Origin: an uncultured Deinococcales bacterium
Lineage (GTDB): Bacteria > Deinococcota > Deinococci > Deinococcales > Trueperaceae
Length of the DNA: 6,457 nucleotides
Direction: 5' to 3'
Assembly (NCBI GenBank): GCA_937934635.1
Contig: CALGZD010000056.1
Coordinates: forward strand, 1 to 6,457
Positions within the stretch are counted from its first letter, which is position 1. Every line of letters begins with the position of its first letter. This document shows, piece after piece, positions 1 through 5,753 of the stretch. A program made the translations under genes and the position numbers. The notes below the pieces were generated by a model. The model worked only from the letters and a program-made list of their open reading frames with translations. It was not told the origin of the DNA and made no database searches.

Positions 1-2
1 CC

Positions 3-140
3 ATGCTAAATGAGTTCGTTCCTACTCGTTACGAAGCTCGCCGATTAACTGACTTGGGTCAGTTAATCGTGGAAGAGCTTTTTAGGATGTATTTGCCCAA
101 GATTCTTCACCTCGCAATGCTCGGATTCAGAATGACATAG
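3..140 (+). CDS. Possible 3' end of an upstream gene (unrecognised)
   Basis: The third frame is open from the left edge of the window to a TAG at 138-140. An ATG at position 3 would give 45 residues, but the frame has no stop before it, so this could equally be the C-terminus of a gene starting outside the window. The first 28 residues look protein-like (charged, with RYEARR followed by LTDLGQLIVEEL). The last 15 or so are encoded by a repeat-like palindrome at 101-136, so the true end of an ancestral gene may have been replaced by the repeat. A perfect 12-bp hairpin also sits inside the frame, which is unusual for coding DNA. I do not recognise the family. The alternative is that the whole stretch is non-coding repeat sequence. 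Confidence 0.25.
   Translation: MLNEFVPTRYEARRLTDLGQLIVEELFRMYLPKILHLAMLGFRMT
34..80. repeat. Strong hairpin with flanking arm extension
   Basis: A perfect 12-bp inverted repeat is visible: CGATTAACTGAC at 42-53 and its exact complement at 58-69, separated by the 4-base loop TTGG. After a small asymmetric interior loop the stem resumes with AAGCTC (34-39) against GAGCTT (75-80). The plus strand continues with a short T-run (79-83), so the structure could act as a Rho-independent terminator for a gene to the left. However, five bases of interior loop separate the main stem from the outer arm. It could also be part of a dispersed repeat. Confidence 0.5.
101..136. repeat. REP-like imperfect palindrome
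   Basis: The stretch begins GATTCTTC and ends CAGAATGAC. The outer arms ATTCT (102-106) and AGAAT (129-133) pair, and the inner part pairs only weakly. From memory, its ends resemble the family of small palindromes with a GATTCTTC...CAGAATGAC outline that are dispersed in many bacterial genomes. Only one copy is in the window, so its repetitive nature is inferred from that resemblance. It lies downstream of the truncated acetyltransferase remnant, with about 65 bp between them. Confidence 0.3.
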
Positions 141-200
141 CCAATGAAATAGAGCTTTTGACACAAACAAATATTTGAATAGTTCAAAACAAGGTTTATG

Positions 201-377
201 TTAATAGTTGTACAGAGGTGGATGGGGCATAAGCAAGATGTTGCCCCACCAATAATTTGGATTTTTTGGTGATTTTAAGACGATGCAATCGTCGTATTCT
301 TCGATAACACCACCGTCATAGCGGTGAATCATGGTATTGGTAAGGATGCCAAGTGATTTGAAATCTTCAAGTTTCAT
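201..377 (-). pseudogene. Truncated GNAT-family acetyltransferase (N-terminal remnant)
   Basis: From an ATG read at 377-375 the frame encodes 58 residues and stops at 203-201. It begins MKLEDFKSLGI and contains HRYDGGVIEEYDDCIVLKSP followed by NPNYWWGNILLMPHPP. A segment of the form 'acidic-D-x-hydrophobic, S/T-P-x-NP-x-aromatic-W-G-N-F/I-L-L' is typical of the N-terminus of a group of GNAT acetyltransferases of roughly 250 residues or more. Here the protein stops just after that motif, and the +1 frame beyond the stop shows nothing GNAT-like. The acetyl-CoA-binding core is therefore missing. I infer a decayed gene whose 3' part was lost, possibly in a rearrangement near the repeat at 101-136. 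The frame is open upstream to 551 but that part overlaps yecM antisense and is not credible. A functional short protein is possible but less likely. Confidence 0.55.
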
Positions 378-397
378 AGTGCTTTTAGTGTATAATA
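366..397. promoter_or_regulatory. Candidate bidirectional promoter for yecM-like gene and GNAT remnant
   Basis: A perfect consensus -10 hexamer TATAAT lies at 391-396 on the plus strand, directly preceded by TG. The same bases read on the minus strand (397-392) give TATTAT, five of six matches. The plus-strand -35 is weak (TTCAAG at 366-371, spacer 19), and no good minus-strand -35 is visible. With initiation about 7 bases past the -10, plus-strand transcripts would begin near 403, about 5 bases before the ATG at 409. Minus-strand transcripts would begin roughly 8 bases before the ATG at 377-375. Neither start codon has a Shine-Dalgarno sequence, which fits near-leaderless mRNAs. Confidence 0.4.
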
Positions 398-408
398 TGC
401 TAGCTACT

Positions 409-987
409 ATGACGCAAACACAGAAAGAACATAAAGACTGGCATGACCATGTAGAAGCATTAGCATCTTTTGAAACTAAGTTGCTGCGGGCTTTGAATGA
501 TTTAGGAATTGTGGATATATGCCAAGGTTTGGCAATAGACCATGCTTGCATTCGCTTTTCTACAAATAGCCAAGTGGATAGCCTGCGTCAGGAACTGAAA
601 GACTTAGGGCAAGAACTATCTTCTGCACAAGTCAATGGGCGTGAAATAGTCATTATTCAATTACATGAAGCGTTGAAGATAGCGCACTGGCAAGTGAGAG
701 GTTTAGAGTTGCCCTATCCAAAAAAGAAGCACAATTTTGCTGATGGTTGGGAGCATGTTGAATTTGTCTTGCCCTATGTTGAAAATGCAATAGAAGCTCT
801 ACGAGAAGAAATTATGGACATGTTACCCGCCTTAGATATGATGATGCTAGAACAAGTATTTGATTACAAAGAGTCTATTCCTAAGGCTGAGGGTGAGCAA
901 TTAGCGAATCCGACCATTGCATTAAAGGCAAGGGGGATTGGCATAAAGTTTCATGTCAATCCTATTCAAGATATCGTTACTACCTAA
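409..987 (+). CDS. yecM: YecM-family protein (VOC/glyoxalase-like fold)
   Basis: This 192-residue protein matches the YecM family (PF06185; E. coli YecM is of similar size), cytosolic proteins with a vicinal-oxygen-chelate-like fold whose reaction is unknown. Visible family marks are DHACIRF near residues 44-50, ELPYP at 100-104, GWEHVEFVLP at 113-122, NPTIALK at 167-173 and a terminal KFH at 180-182. His45, His116 and Glu118 are plausible metal ligands by analogy with VOC proteins. I chose the ATG at 409 because a longer in-frame version from 331 would add 26 unrelated residues encoded antisense to the GNAT remnant. An ATG at 397 is possible but overlaps the -10 element. There is no Shine-Dalgarno sequence. 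The gene ends 4 bp before the convergent HutG-like gene and appears functionally unrelated to the catabolic locus. Confidence 0.85.
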   Translation: MTQTQKEHKDWHDHVEALASFETKLLRALNDLGIVDICQGLAIDHACIRFSTNSQVDSLRQELKDLGQELSSAQVNGREIVIIQLHEALKIAHWQVRGLELPYPKKKHNFADGWEHVEFVLPYVENAIEALREEIMDMLPALDMMMLEQVFDYKESIPKAEGEQLANPTIALKARGIGIKFHVNPIQDIVTT

Positions 988-991
988 AACA

Positions 992-1825
992 TTATTGGAA
1001 TAGCTTTACACAGTCTGCTGCAAAGCTTTGAAAGCATTGATTAAGTTCTTTGACTTTTTCTGGCAGGATGTTTTTGTCGCTGTCCATGTACAGGGCATGA
1101 TTGAGTTCTATGCCAAAAGCATGGAGATTGTGACCAAGCTCTGGATTGGTGTAGCGCTTTGAGAGTATATCTGCTGACCAAGGGTCGTTTAGGGCAACTT
1201 TGCGTTTGATTTTGGAGTGGGCTAGAGGGGTAGCGAAATGTTTTTCGGTGAGTGAGTGCAGGGCTCGAGCCTCCTCACCCCTCATAAAATTACGCTGAGT
1301 ATCTACATCATCGCCATTAATATCTCCACCAGTCATCAAGGTAATAGCAGGACGCTCCTTACCCTTATCAAGACCAAGATTAGGACCGTAGGTAGCCATA
1401 CTATGCCCACTGATAATTAAAGAAATCTTGTTGTTTGCGAGCAGACTTTCAATTTCACCATGAAAGCTATCGTGATAGCGTCGTAAACGCTGCTCACGTT
1501 CTTGCTCGCTTAGCACATAGTCGTCTGGATACAAAGCATCTTCTGCAAAACTAACTGTTTTGATAACACCATTATCGCTTTTATCCTCACGTTCTCGGTT
1601 GACATCCACCACAAAGCGACTCACTGTGGCTTCTAGGTAGTGAGCATCATTATTTTGAAAGATAAGGTCAGTAAATGGATCACCGTCTTTAAAGATATTT
1701 TCTATAAGTATTTTTCTAGCAGTAGTATCATGTAGCTTGTCGCCAAGCATTTGTTTCAAGATGTCAGCAGGTACATGTCCTGATGCATGTGGCACTAAGA
1801 TAAGTAAAGGTGATTTTATGCTCAT
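992..1825 (-). CDS. N-formylglutamate amidohydrolase (HutG-like) family protein
   Basis: The 277-residue protein belongs to the N-formylglutamate amidohydrolase family (PF05013), metal-dependent hydrolases that remove the formyl group from N-formylglutamate in histidine breakdown and act on related N-acyl amino acids. Family marks in order are LVPHASGHVP (10-19), SRFVVDVNRERED (69-81), YHDSFH (117-122), SGHSM (139-143), ERP (157-159) and GIELNHALYMD (238-248). There is no signal peptide, so it is expected in the cytoplasm. The start is supported by a good Shine-Dalgarno sequence, AAGGAG, 5 bases upstream on the minus strand (1836-1831). No hut genes are nearby. It diverges from the transporter and ring-hydrolase genes, so I infer that it handles an N-substituted amino acid produced by that pathway, possibly an N-carbamoyl or N-formyl compound. 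The family call is firm; the substrate is unknown. Confidence 0.87.
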   Translation of the reverse strand: MSIKSPLLILVPHASGHVPADILKQMLGDKLHDTTARKILIENIFKDGDPFTDLIFQNNDAHYLEATVSRFVVDVNREREDKSDNGVIKTVSFAEDALYPDDYVLSEQEREQRLRRYHDSFHGEIESLLANNKISLIISGHSMATYGPNLGLDKGKERPAITLMTGGDINGDDVDTQRNFMRGEEARALHSLTEKHFATPLAHSKIKRKVALNDPWSADILSKRYTNPELGHNLHAFGIELNHALYMDSDKNILPEKVKELNQCFQSFAADCVKLFQ

Positions 1826-1895
1826 ACCGTCTCCTTTATGTTAAATTACCAAAATACAACAGACGCTTCTTCCCACATGATACTTAGAGTGTCTT

Positions 1896-1925
1896 TTCAT
1901 GCTGTGTCTCTTCATGCTGTGTCTT
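1896..1925 (+). repeat. Two tandem copies of a 15-bp direct repeat
   Basis: TTCATGCTGTGTCTC (1896-1910) is followed immediately by TTCATGCTGTGTCTT (1911-1925), 14 of 15 bases identical. A partial earlier copy, GTGTCTT, lies at 1889-1895. The 15-bp period is about one and a half helical turns. The repeat sits between the two candidate promoters. It could be a tandem activator or repressor site or a simple slippage duplication. Confidence 0.6.
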
Positions 1926-1949
1926 TCAGTTGATGGATGCGAACTGAAA
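1924..1949. promoter_or_regulatory. Candidate operator: 8-bp inverted repeat
   Basis: TTTCAGTT (1924-1931) and its exact complement AACTGAAA (1942-1949) flank a 10-base centre. The centre-to-centre distance of the arms is 18 bp, so a dimeric regulator would contact nearly the same face of the helix. The right arm overlaps the likely -35 of the MFS promoter, a position suited to repression. The regulator family cannot be named from this site. Confidence 0.4.
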
Positions 1950-2037
1950 AGTGAAATTATACTAGTACAATAAACTTTGATTAGGCAACTGGACTTTAAA
2001 ATAAATAAACTGTAATAAAAAAGAAAACTATATTAAT

Positions 2038-3282
2038 ATGTTCAAAAATAATCCTAAACGTGCTAATTTATATGCGCTTGCACTCGCTGAACTATTAGCC
2101 AATACGCTGTGGTTTTCAGCATCAGCAGTTGTACCCCAACTCACTAGAGCTTGGGATTTATCAGGTGCGTCACAATCTTGGTTGACGATGAGCGTACAAA
2201 TTGGTTTTGTAGCGGGTGCGTTGCTGAGTGCTAGCCTTAACTTGGCGGATAGATTTTCTGCAAAAACAGTCATGCTAATTAGTATCATCTTGGGTGCAGT
2301 GTTCAATTTATTTATCCCAATTCTAGATGCTTATACACCAACTATCATTCTTCGCTTTTTGACGGGTATGTGTTTAGCAGGTATCTACCCAACAGGTATG
2401 AAGATTGTGGCGAGTTGGAGTAAAGAGGATAGAGGTTTTAGCATTGGCTTCTTAGTATGTGCATTGACGATTGGCACTGCCATGCCACATTTATTGAATG
2501 CTTTTACGCCAGTGGATGCGGTTGCGTCAGAAGTAGTATCAGAAACAGTAGGCTCTGCATGGAAAATAGTTCTCTTTTCATCTTCGGTGATGGCAATGAT
2601 TGCTGCTTTTATCTGTTACCGTTTTGTCCAAGTTGGACCATTGCTAGCAAGCAAAGCAGTATTTAATTGGTCAAAAGCTCTTGCGGGTTTTCGAGATGCG
2701 GCACCACGACTGGCTAACTTTGGCTATTTAGGGCACATGTGGGAGCTTTACGCAATGTGGGCGTGGGTTCCGTTATTCTTGATTACAAGTTTTGAACAAG
2801 CAGGTGAAAGTGTAGTGCTTGGTCGCTTTCTTGCCTTTGCAGTGATTGCGGTTGGCGGTATTGGTAGCATTTTAGCTGGCAAGTTAGCTGACCAGTGGGG
2901 CAGAACACGCATAACCATGATTAGCTTAGCGGTGTCTGGCATCTGTGCCTTGAGTGCAGGATTTTTCTTTAGCCAACCCTATCTTTTTGCTGCTATTTGT
3001 CTGATTTGGGGGTTCGCAGTGGTTGCTGATAGCGCCCAGTTTAGTGCTGCGGTGAGCGAACTCAGCGATAGTTCCTATGTTGGCACTGCACTGACTATGC
3101 AAACGGCTTTAGGCTTTTTGTTAACCCTCTTTACTATCAGAATGATTCCACCATTAGTTGATTTTGTCGGTTTGCAGTGGGCGCTTGGCGTTTTGGCTTT
3201 AGGTCCAGTTTTTGGATTCTATAGTATGTATAAGTTGCGTCAACGACCTGAAGCAACGCTGATGGCATCTGGCAATAAATAA
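2038..3282 (+). CDS. MFS transporter, likely substrate uptake for the catabolic locus
   Basis: The 414-residue hydrophobic protein has the length and layout of a 12-helix Major Facilitator Superfamily carrier in the inner membrane. The loop between helices 2 and 3 carries a variant motif A, NLADRFSAK (68-76). The matching loop in the second half has a clear copy, GKLADQWGRTR (281-291). RFLTGMCLAGIYPTG (106-120) fits the conserved helix-4 region. The ATG at 2038 is the only sensible start, because the next in-frame Met is residue 51 and would lose helix 1. It has only a weak purine-rich stretch in front and no clear Shine-Dalgarno sequence. The ring-opening amidohydrolase gene starts 39 bp after its stop on the same strand, suggesting co-transcription and import of that enzyme's substrate. 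Substrate and direction of transport are inferred from position only. Confidence 0.87.
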   Translation: MFKNNPKRANLYALALAELLANTLWFSASAVVPQLTRAWDLSGASQSWLTMSVQIGFVAGALLSASLNLADRFSAKTVMLISIILGAVFNLFIPILDAYTPTIILRFLTGMCLAGIYPTGMKIVASWSKEDRGFSIGFLVCALTIGTAMPHLLNAFTPVDAVASEVVSETVGSAWKIVLFSSSVMAMIAAFICYRFVQVGPLLASKAVFNWSKALAGFRDAAPRLANFGYLGHMWELYAMWAWVPLFLITSFEQAGESVVLGRFLAFAVIAVGGIGSILAGKLADQWGRTRITMISLAVSGICALSAGFFFSQPYLFAAICLIWGFAVVADSAQFSAAVSELSDSSYVGTALTMQTALGFLLTLFTIRMIPPLVDFVGLQWALGVLALGPVFGFYSMYKLRQRPEATLMASGNK

Positions 3283-3321
3283 GAGGATAGGCAAGTCTCT
3301 CTAAAAAACGTATGATGGGGT

Positions 3322-4686
3322 ATGAACAAGCAACGCTATAGGGGGAATGTCGTCTTGCCTAACACTGTTTTGAATAATGCAGTGCTTGAGGTCGTGAATG
3401 GCAAAATTGCAAATATAGTTTCGGAAAAAGATGCGCCTCAACATGTAGACCATGACTTTAGTGACTGCTACTTGTTTCCTGGTTTGATTGATGCACATGT
3501 ACATGCCTATAGTGGTTATGAAGGTGAACAAGAAGGTTTGGAGAGGCTGACCAAAGCTGCTGCAAGGGGTGGCATCGCAACGATTATAGACATGCCCTAT
3601 GACAGACCAAATCCTATAACAACTAAAGAACGCTTAGAAGAAAAAATTGAGTTAGTGAATCAAGAGTCTTTGGTTGATGTTGCGCTTTTTGGTACGACCA
3701 CTAAGTTCGAAGGGGCGCAGCATATCGTGCCATTGGCTGAAGCTGGTGTTTGCGCTTTTAAGTTTTCTACCTATGAGGCTGACCCCAACCGCTTTCCTGA
3801 AATGCCAGATAGTGAACTCATCAAGATTTTTAAAGAGCTAGGCAAGGCTGGAAAGGTAGCAGCCTTTCATGCTGAAAATGGCGCAATTATTGATCCTTTG
3901 ATTGAAGAGCTGCGGGAACTAGGCAGCAAAGATGCCAGAGCACATTGTTATAGTCGTCCAATTATTTCTGAAACGACTTCGGTGCTTAAGCTTTTAGAAC
4001 TAGCTAAGGTTTATCAAACAAAGTTGCATATCGTGCATCTATCTTCACCCCAAGGCTATGATGCGGTTAAGTGGTATCAGCAGCAAGGGGTTGATGTGAC
4101 GACTGAGACTTGTTTGCAGTATTTGCTACTCAATGAGGATTCATTGACTGAACATGGGGCGCTGGCTAAGTGTAATCCACCTGTGCGGGAGGAAGGGGTG
4201 CGGCTCGAGCTCTGGAATCGCCTCCATAATAACGAAATTGATTTCTTAACTTCTGACCATGCCCCATGGCCTATGACAAATAAAAAGCATGACAATATTT
4301 TTGACAATGCTTCTGGACTTCCTGGCGTAGATGTTCTTTTCCCACTCCTATTCAGCGAAGCTGTTTTTAAGAATAATGTAGCTATAGCATATTTAGGGCG
4401 TTTACTAGCTAAAAACCAAGCAGAGCGTTATGGGCTTGCTTATTGCAAAGGTAGCTTGGAAATAGGTAAAGATGCTGATATCACGATTGTAGACCCAAAG
4501 CAAAGTTGGCAAATAGATGCTTCTCGAAGCGAATCCATATCTAAATGGAGTCCTTATGATGGTTGGCAAGTTCAGGGTAAAATACTGCAAACGATTGTAC
4601 GTGGTGAAGTAGTTTATAGTGATGGTGTACGTATAAAAGAAAAAGGCTATGGAAAATTCATTTCAGGAAATCCTAACGCTATCTAA
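3322..4686 (+). CDS. Allantoinase/hydantoinase-type cyclic amidohydrolase
   Basis: The 454-residue protein is a complete amidohydrolase-superfamily enzyme of the allantoinase/dihydropyrimidinase/dihydroorotase group; E. coli AllB has almost the same length. All elements of the binuclear metal site are visible: DAHVH (His59, His61), Lys147 in AFKFS as the likely carboxylated lysine, His183 in FHAEN, His239 in HIVHLSS and Asp312 in SDHAP. KCNPPVR (283-289), SGLPGVD (331-337) and SPYDGW (410-415) are closest in style to allantoinases. It should hydrolyse a cyclic amide such as allantoin or a hydantoin to the N-carbamoyl product in the cytoplasm. No other in-frame Met is near the start; the upstream GGGG is too close to serve well, so initiation may depend on coupling to the MFS gene. 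Allantoin and substituted hydantoins are the leading substrate choices; no urease or allantoate genes are in view. Confidence 0.88.
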   Translation: MNKQRYRGNVVLPNTVLNNAVLEVVNGKIANIVSEKDAPQHVDHDFSDCYLFPGLIDAHVHAYSGYEGEQEGLERLTKAAARGGIATIIDMPYDRPNPITTKERLEEKIELVNQESLVDVALFGTTTKFEGAQHIVPLAEAGVCAFKFSTYEADPNRFPEMPDSELIKIFKELGKAGKVAAFHAENGAIIDPLIEELRELGSKDARAHCYSRPIISETTSVLKLLELAKVYQTKLHIVHLSSPQGYDAVKWYQQQGVDVTTETCLQYLLLNEDSLTEHGALAKCNPPVREEGVRLELWNRLHNNEIDFLTSDHAPWPMTNKKHDNIFDNASGLPGVDVLFPLLFSEAVFKNNVAIAYLGRLLAKNQAERYGLAYCKGSLEIGKDADITIVDPKQSWQIDASRSESISKWSPYDGWQVQGKILQTIVRGEVVYSDGVRIKEKGYGKFISGNPNAI

Positions 4687-4725
4687 TGTAGTGTTTTTTG
4701 CACTCTAAGAAAGAACTTGTTTTTC

Positions 4726-4763
4726 CCTTCCTTTAGACAAAGGAAGGTGCCCCTGTAAGGGGC
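4726..4763. repeat. Double-hairpin element inside the gene series
   Basis: Two adjacent perfect stems lie in the 149-bp gap between the amidohydrolase and DapA-like genes. CCTTCCTTT (4726-4734) pairs with AAAGGAAGG (4739-4747) around AGAC, and GCCCCT (4749-4754) pairs with AGGGGC (4758-4763) around GTA. No T-run follows on the plus strand, so it does not look like an intrinsic terminator. The C/G-rich block stands out from its AT-rich surroundings, and paired hairpins of this kind are typical of small dispersed repeats. It could stabilise the upstream mRNA or mark an operon boundary. Confidence 0.55.
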
Positions 4764-4823
4764 GGATGGATTTGATGATGGAAATACAAGCACCCATCAA
4801 TTTTGCTAAAAAACAGTTAATTT

Positions 4824-4829
4824 AGGAGA
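4824..4829 (+). promoter_or_regulatory. Strong ribosome binding site of the DapA-like gene
   Basis: AGGAGA lies 6 bases before the ATG at 4836. It is the clearest Shine-Dalgarno sequence on the plus strand; the MFS, amidohydrolase and racemase starts have none. The gene may therefore be translated at a higher, independent rate. Confidence 0.75.
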
Positions 4830-4835
4830 ACAATA

Positions 4836-5741
4836 ATGTCCAAAGAACTACAAGGTGTAAACCCAATTCTTCCAACCCCTTTTACCGAGCAAGGTGAGGT
4901 GGATGTTGCCAGCTTAATCAAGCTGATGGAATTTCAAAAACAAGTTGGCGTAAATGGTGTAGCCATTTTAGGGTTTATGGGTGAAGCGCACAAACTATCT
5001 GAATCTGAGCGAGATGTTGTTGTAAAAACAGTTGTCGAACATAAAGGTGATTTAGACGTTTGGGTAGGGGTTCGTGCTCTAGGCACTGCTGGTTCAATTG
5101 AACAAGCAAAACGTGCTGAAGGTTATGGGGCGTCAGCAGTTTTTGTTGCACCTATCACCCCACAAAGCGATGCTGCCTTGTACGCACACTACAAGCAAGT
5201 TGCAGAAGCAATCAGCATTCCTGTGATTATTCATGATTTCCCAGAATCATTCGGTATTGTTATTTCTTCTGAAGTCATCGCAAAACTTGCTATTGATGGC
5301 TATACTCCCTATATCAAACTAGAAGAGCAACCAGCTTTAGAGAAGTTATCAAAGATTCTTAAATTATCTGACAACAAAATTAAAGCTTTTGGTGGTTTAG
5401 GTGGCAAGTATTTCTTTGAGGAACTAGAACGTGGTGCAGCAGGTATTATGACTGGACTATCGTATCCAGAAATTCTTGTAAAAATATATCAGCAGTTTAC
5501 AAATGGTGAAGGTGATGCTGCGGCAGCAACTTTTGATAAATATGCAAGCTTCATCCGCTATGAGTTCCAGCCAAAGATTGGGCTAGCCTACCGTAAATAC
5601 ATTTTTATGAAGCGTGGTATTTTTACATCAAACTATATTCGTCAACCTGGTCTACAGTTAGATGACTATACAAGTGCTGAACTAGAACGTGTGCTTAAAC
5701 GTTCAGGTCTTGATTTTAGCGAAGGTGTACAAGAAGTCTAA
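4836..5741 (+). CDS. DapA-superfamily (dihydrodipicolinate synthase/N-acetylneuraminate lyase family) enzyme
   Basis: The 301-residue protein has the length and layout of the DapA/NanA class I aldolase family: a TIM barrel in which a lysine forms a Schiff base with a 2-oxo acid. The expected lysine is present as Lys161 in YIKLEE, followed by a GG-rich strand (GGLGGK, 186-191) and GIMTG (203-207). The GTTGE segment of DapA appears as GFMGE (46-50), so both threonines are replaced. The YNxP segment appears as HDFP (133-136), so the proton-relay tyrosine is His133, and the usual carboxylate-binding arginine two residues after the proline is Ser138. True dihydrodipicolinate synthase activity is thus unlikely. 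The start is set by a strong Shine-Dalgarno sequence. The racemase gene begins 12 bp downstream, indicating co-transcription. I infer a lyase or hydrolase acting on a product of ring opening; the reaction is unknown. Confidence 0.85.
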   Translation: MSKELQGVNPILPTPFTEQGEVDVASLIKLMEFQKQVGVNGVAILGFMGEAHKLSESERDVVVKTVVEHKGDLDVWVGVRALGTAGSIEQAKRAEGYGASAVFVAPITPQSDAALYAHYKQVAEAISIPVIIHDFPESFGIVISSEVIAKLAIDGYTPYIKLEEQPALEKLSKILKLSDNKIKAFGGLGGKYFFEELERGAAGIMTGLSYPEILVKIYQQFTNGEGDAAAATFDKYASFIRYEFQPKIGLAYRKYIFMKRGIFTSNYIRQPGLQLDDYTSAELERVLKRSGLDFSEGVQEV

Positions 5742-5753
5742 GACTTTTTAGTC

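Larger units (their letters stand above)
1826..2037. promoter_or_regulatory. Divergent control region between the HutG-like and MFS genes
   Basis: This 212-bp gene-free stretch must hold promoters for both directions. Toward the MFS gene there are two possible -10 hexamers: TATACT (1958-1963) and TACAAT (1966-1971). The second has a fair -35, CTGAAA (1944-1949), at a 16-bp spacing, and that -35 overlaps the right arm of the inverted repeat described separately. Toward the HutG-like gene the best -10 is TATCAT read on the minus strand (1882-1877), without a good -35. The last 70 bases before the MFS start are very AT-rich. No regulator gene lies in the window, so a factor encoded elsewhere would be needed. 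Confidence 0.4.

Noticed and set aside
223..248. Perfect 7-bp inverted repeat TGGGGCA/TGCCCCA with a 12-base loop
   Set aside because: It lies inside the GNAT remnant and encodes the WGN and MPHPP parts of the motif; there is no T-run and no need for a structural explanation.
331..408. Longer N-terminus for the yecM-like protein starting at the ATG at 331
   Set aside because: The extra 26 residues are antisense to the GNAT remnant, run across the -10 element and are absent from the usual family start.
988..991. Terminator between the convergent yecM-like and HutG-like genes
   Set aside because: Only 4 bp separate the two stop codons and no stem-loop with a T-run is visible there.
2028..2306. 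Minus-strand open frame of 92 codons over the start of the MFS gene
   Set aside because: It is a shadow of the transporter coding sequence with no family features and no ribosome site.
4077..4307. Minus-strand open frame of 76 codons inside the amidohydrolase gene
   Set aside because: The plus-strand gene here encodes the conserved KCNPPVR and SDHAP motifs; the antisense frame has low-complexity serine-rich content.
4726..4763. Rho-independent terminator after the amidohydrolase gene
   Set aside because: Neither stem is followed by a T-run on the plus strand, and the genes on both sides fit one pathway.
4836..5741. Authentic dihydrodipicolinate synthase of lysine biosynthesis
   Set aside because: The Tyr133 and Arg138 equivalents and both GTTGE threonines are substituted, and the context is catabolic.
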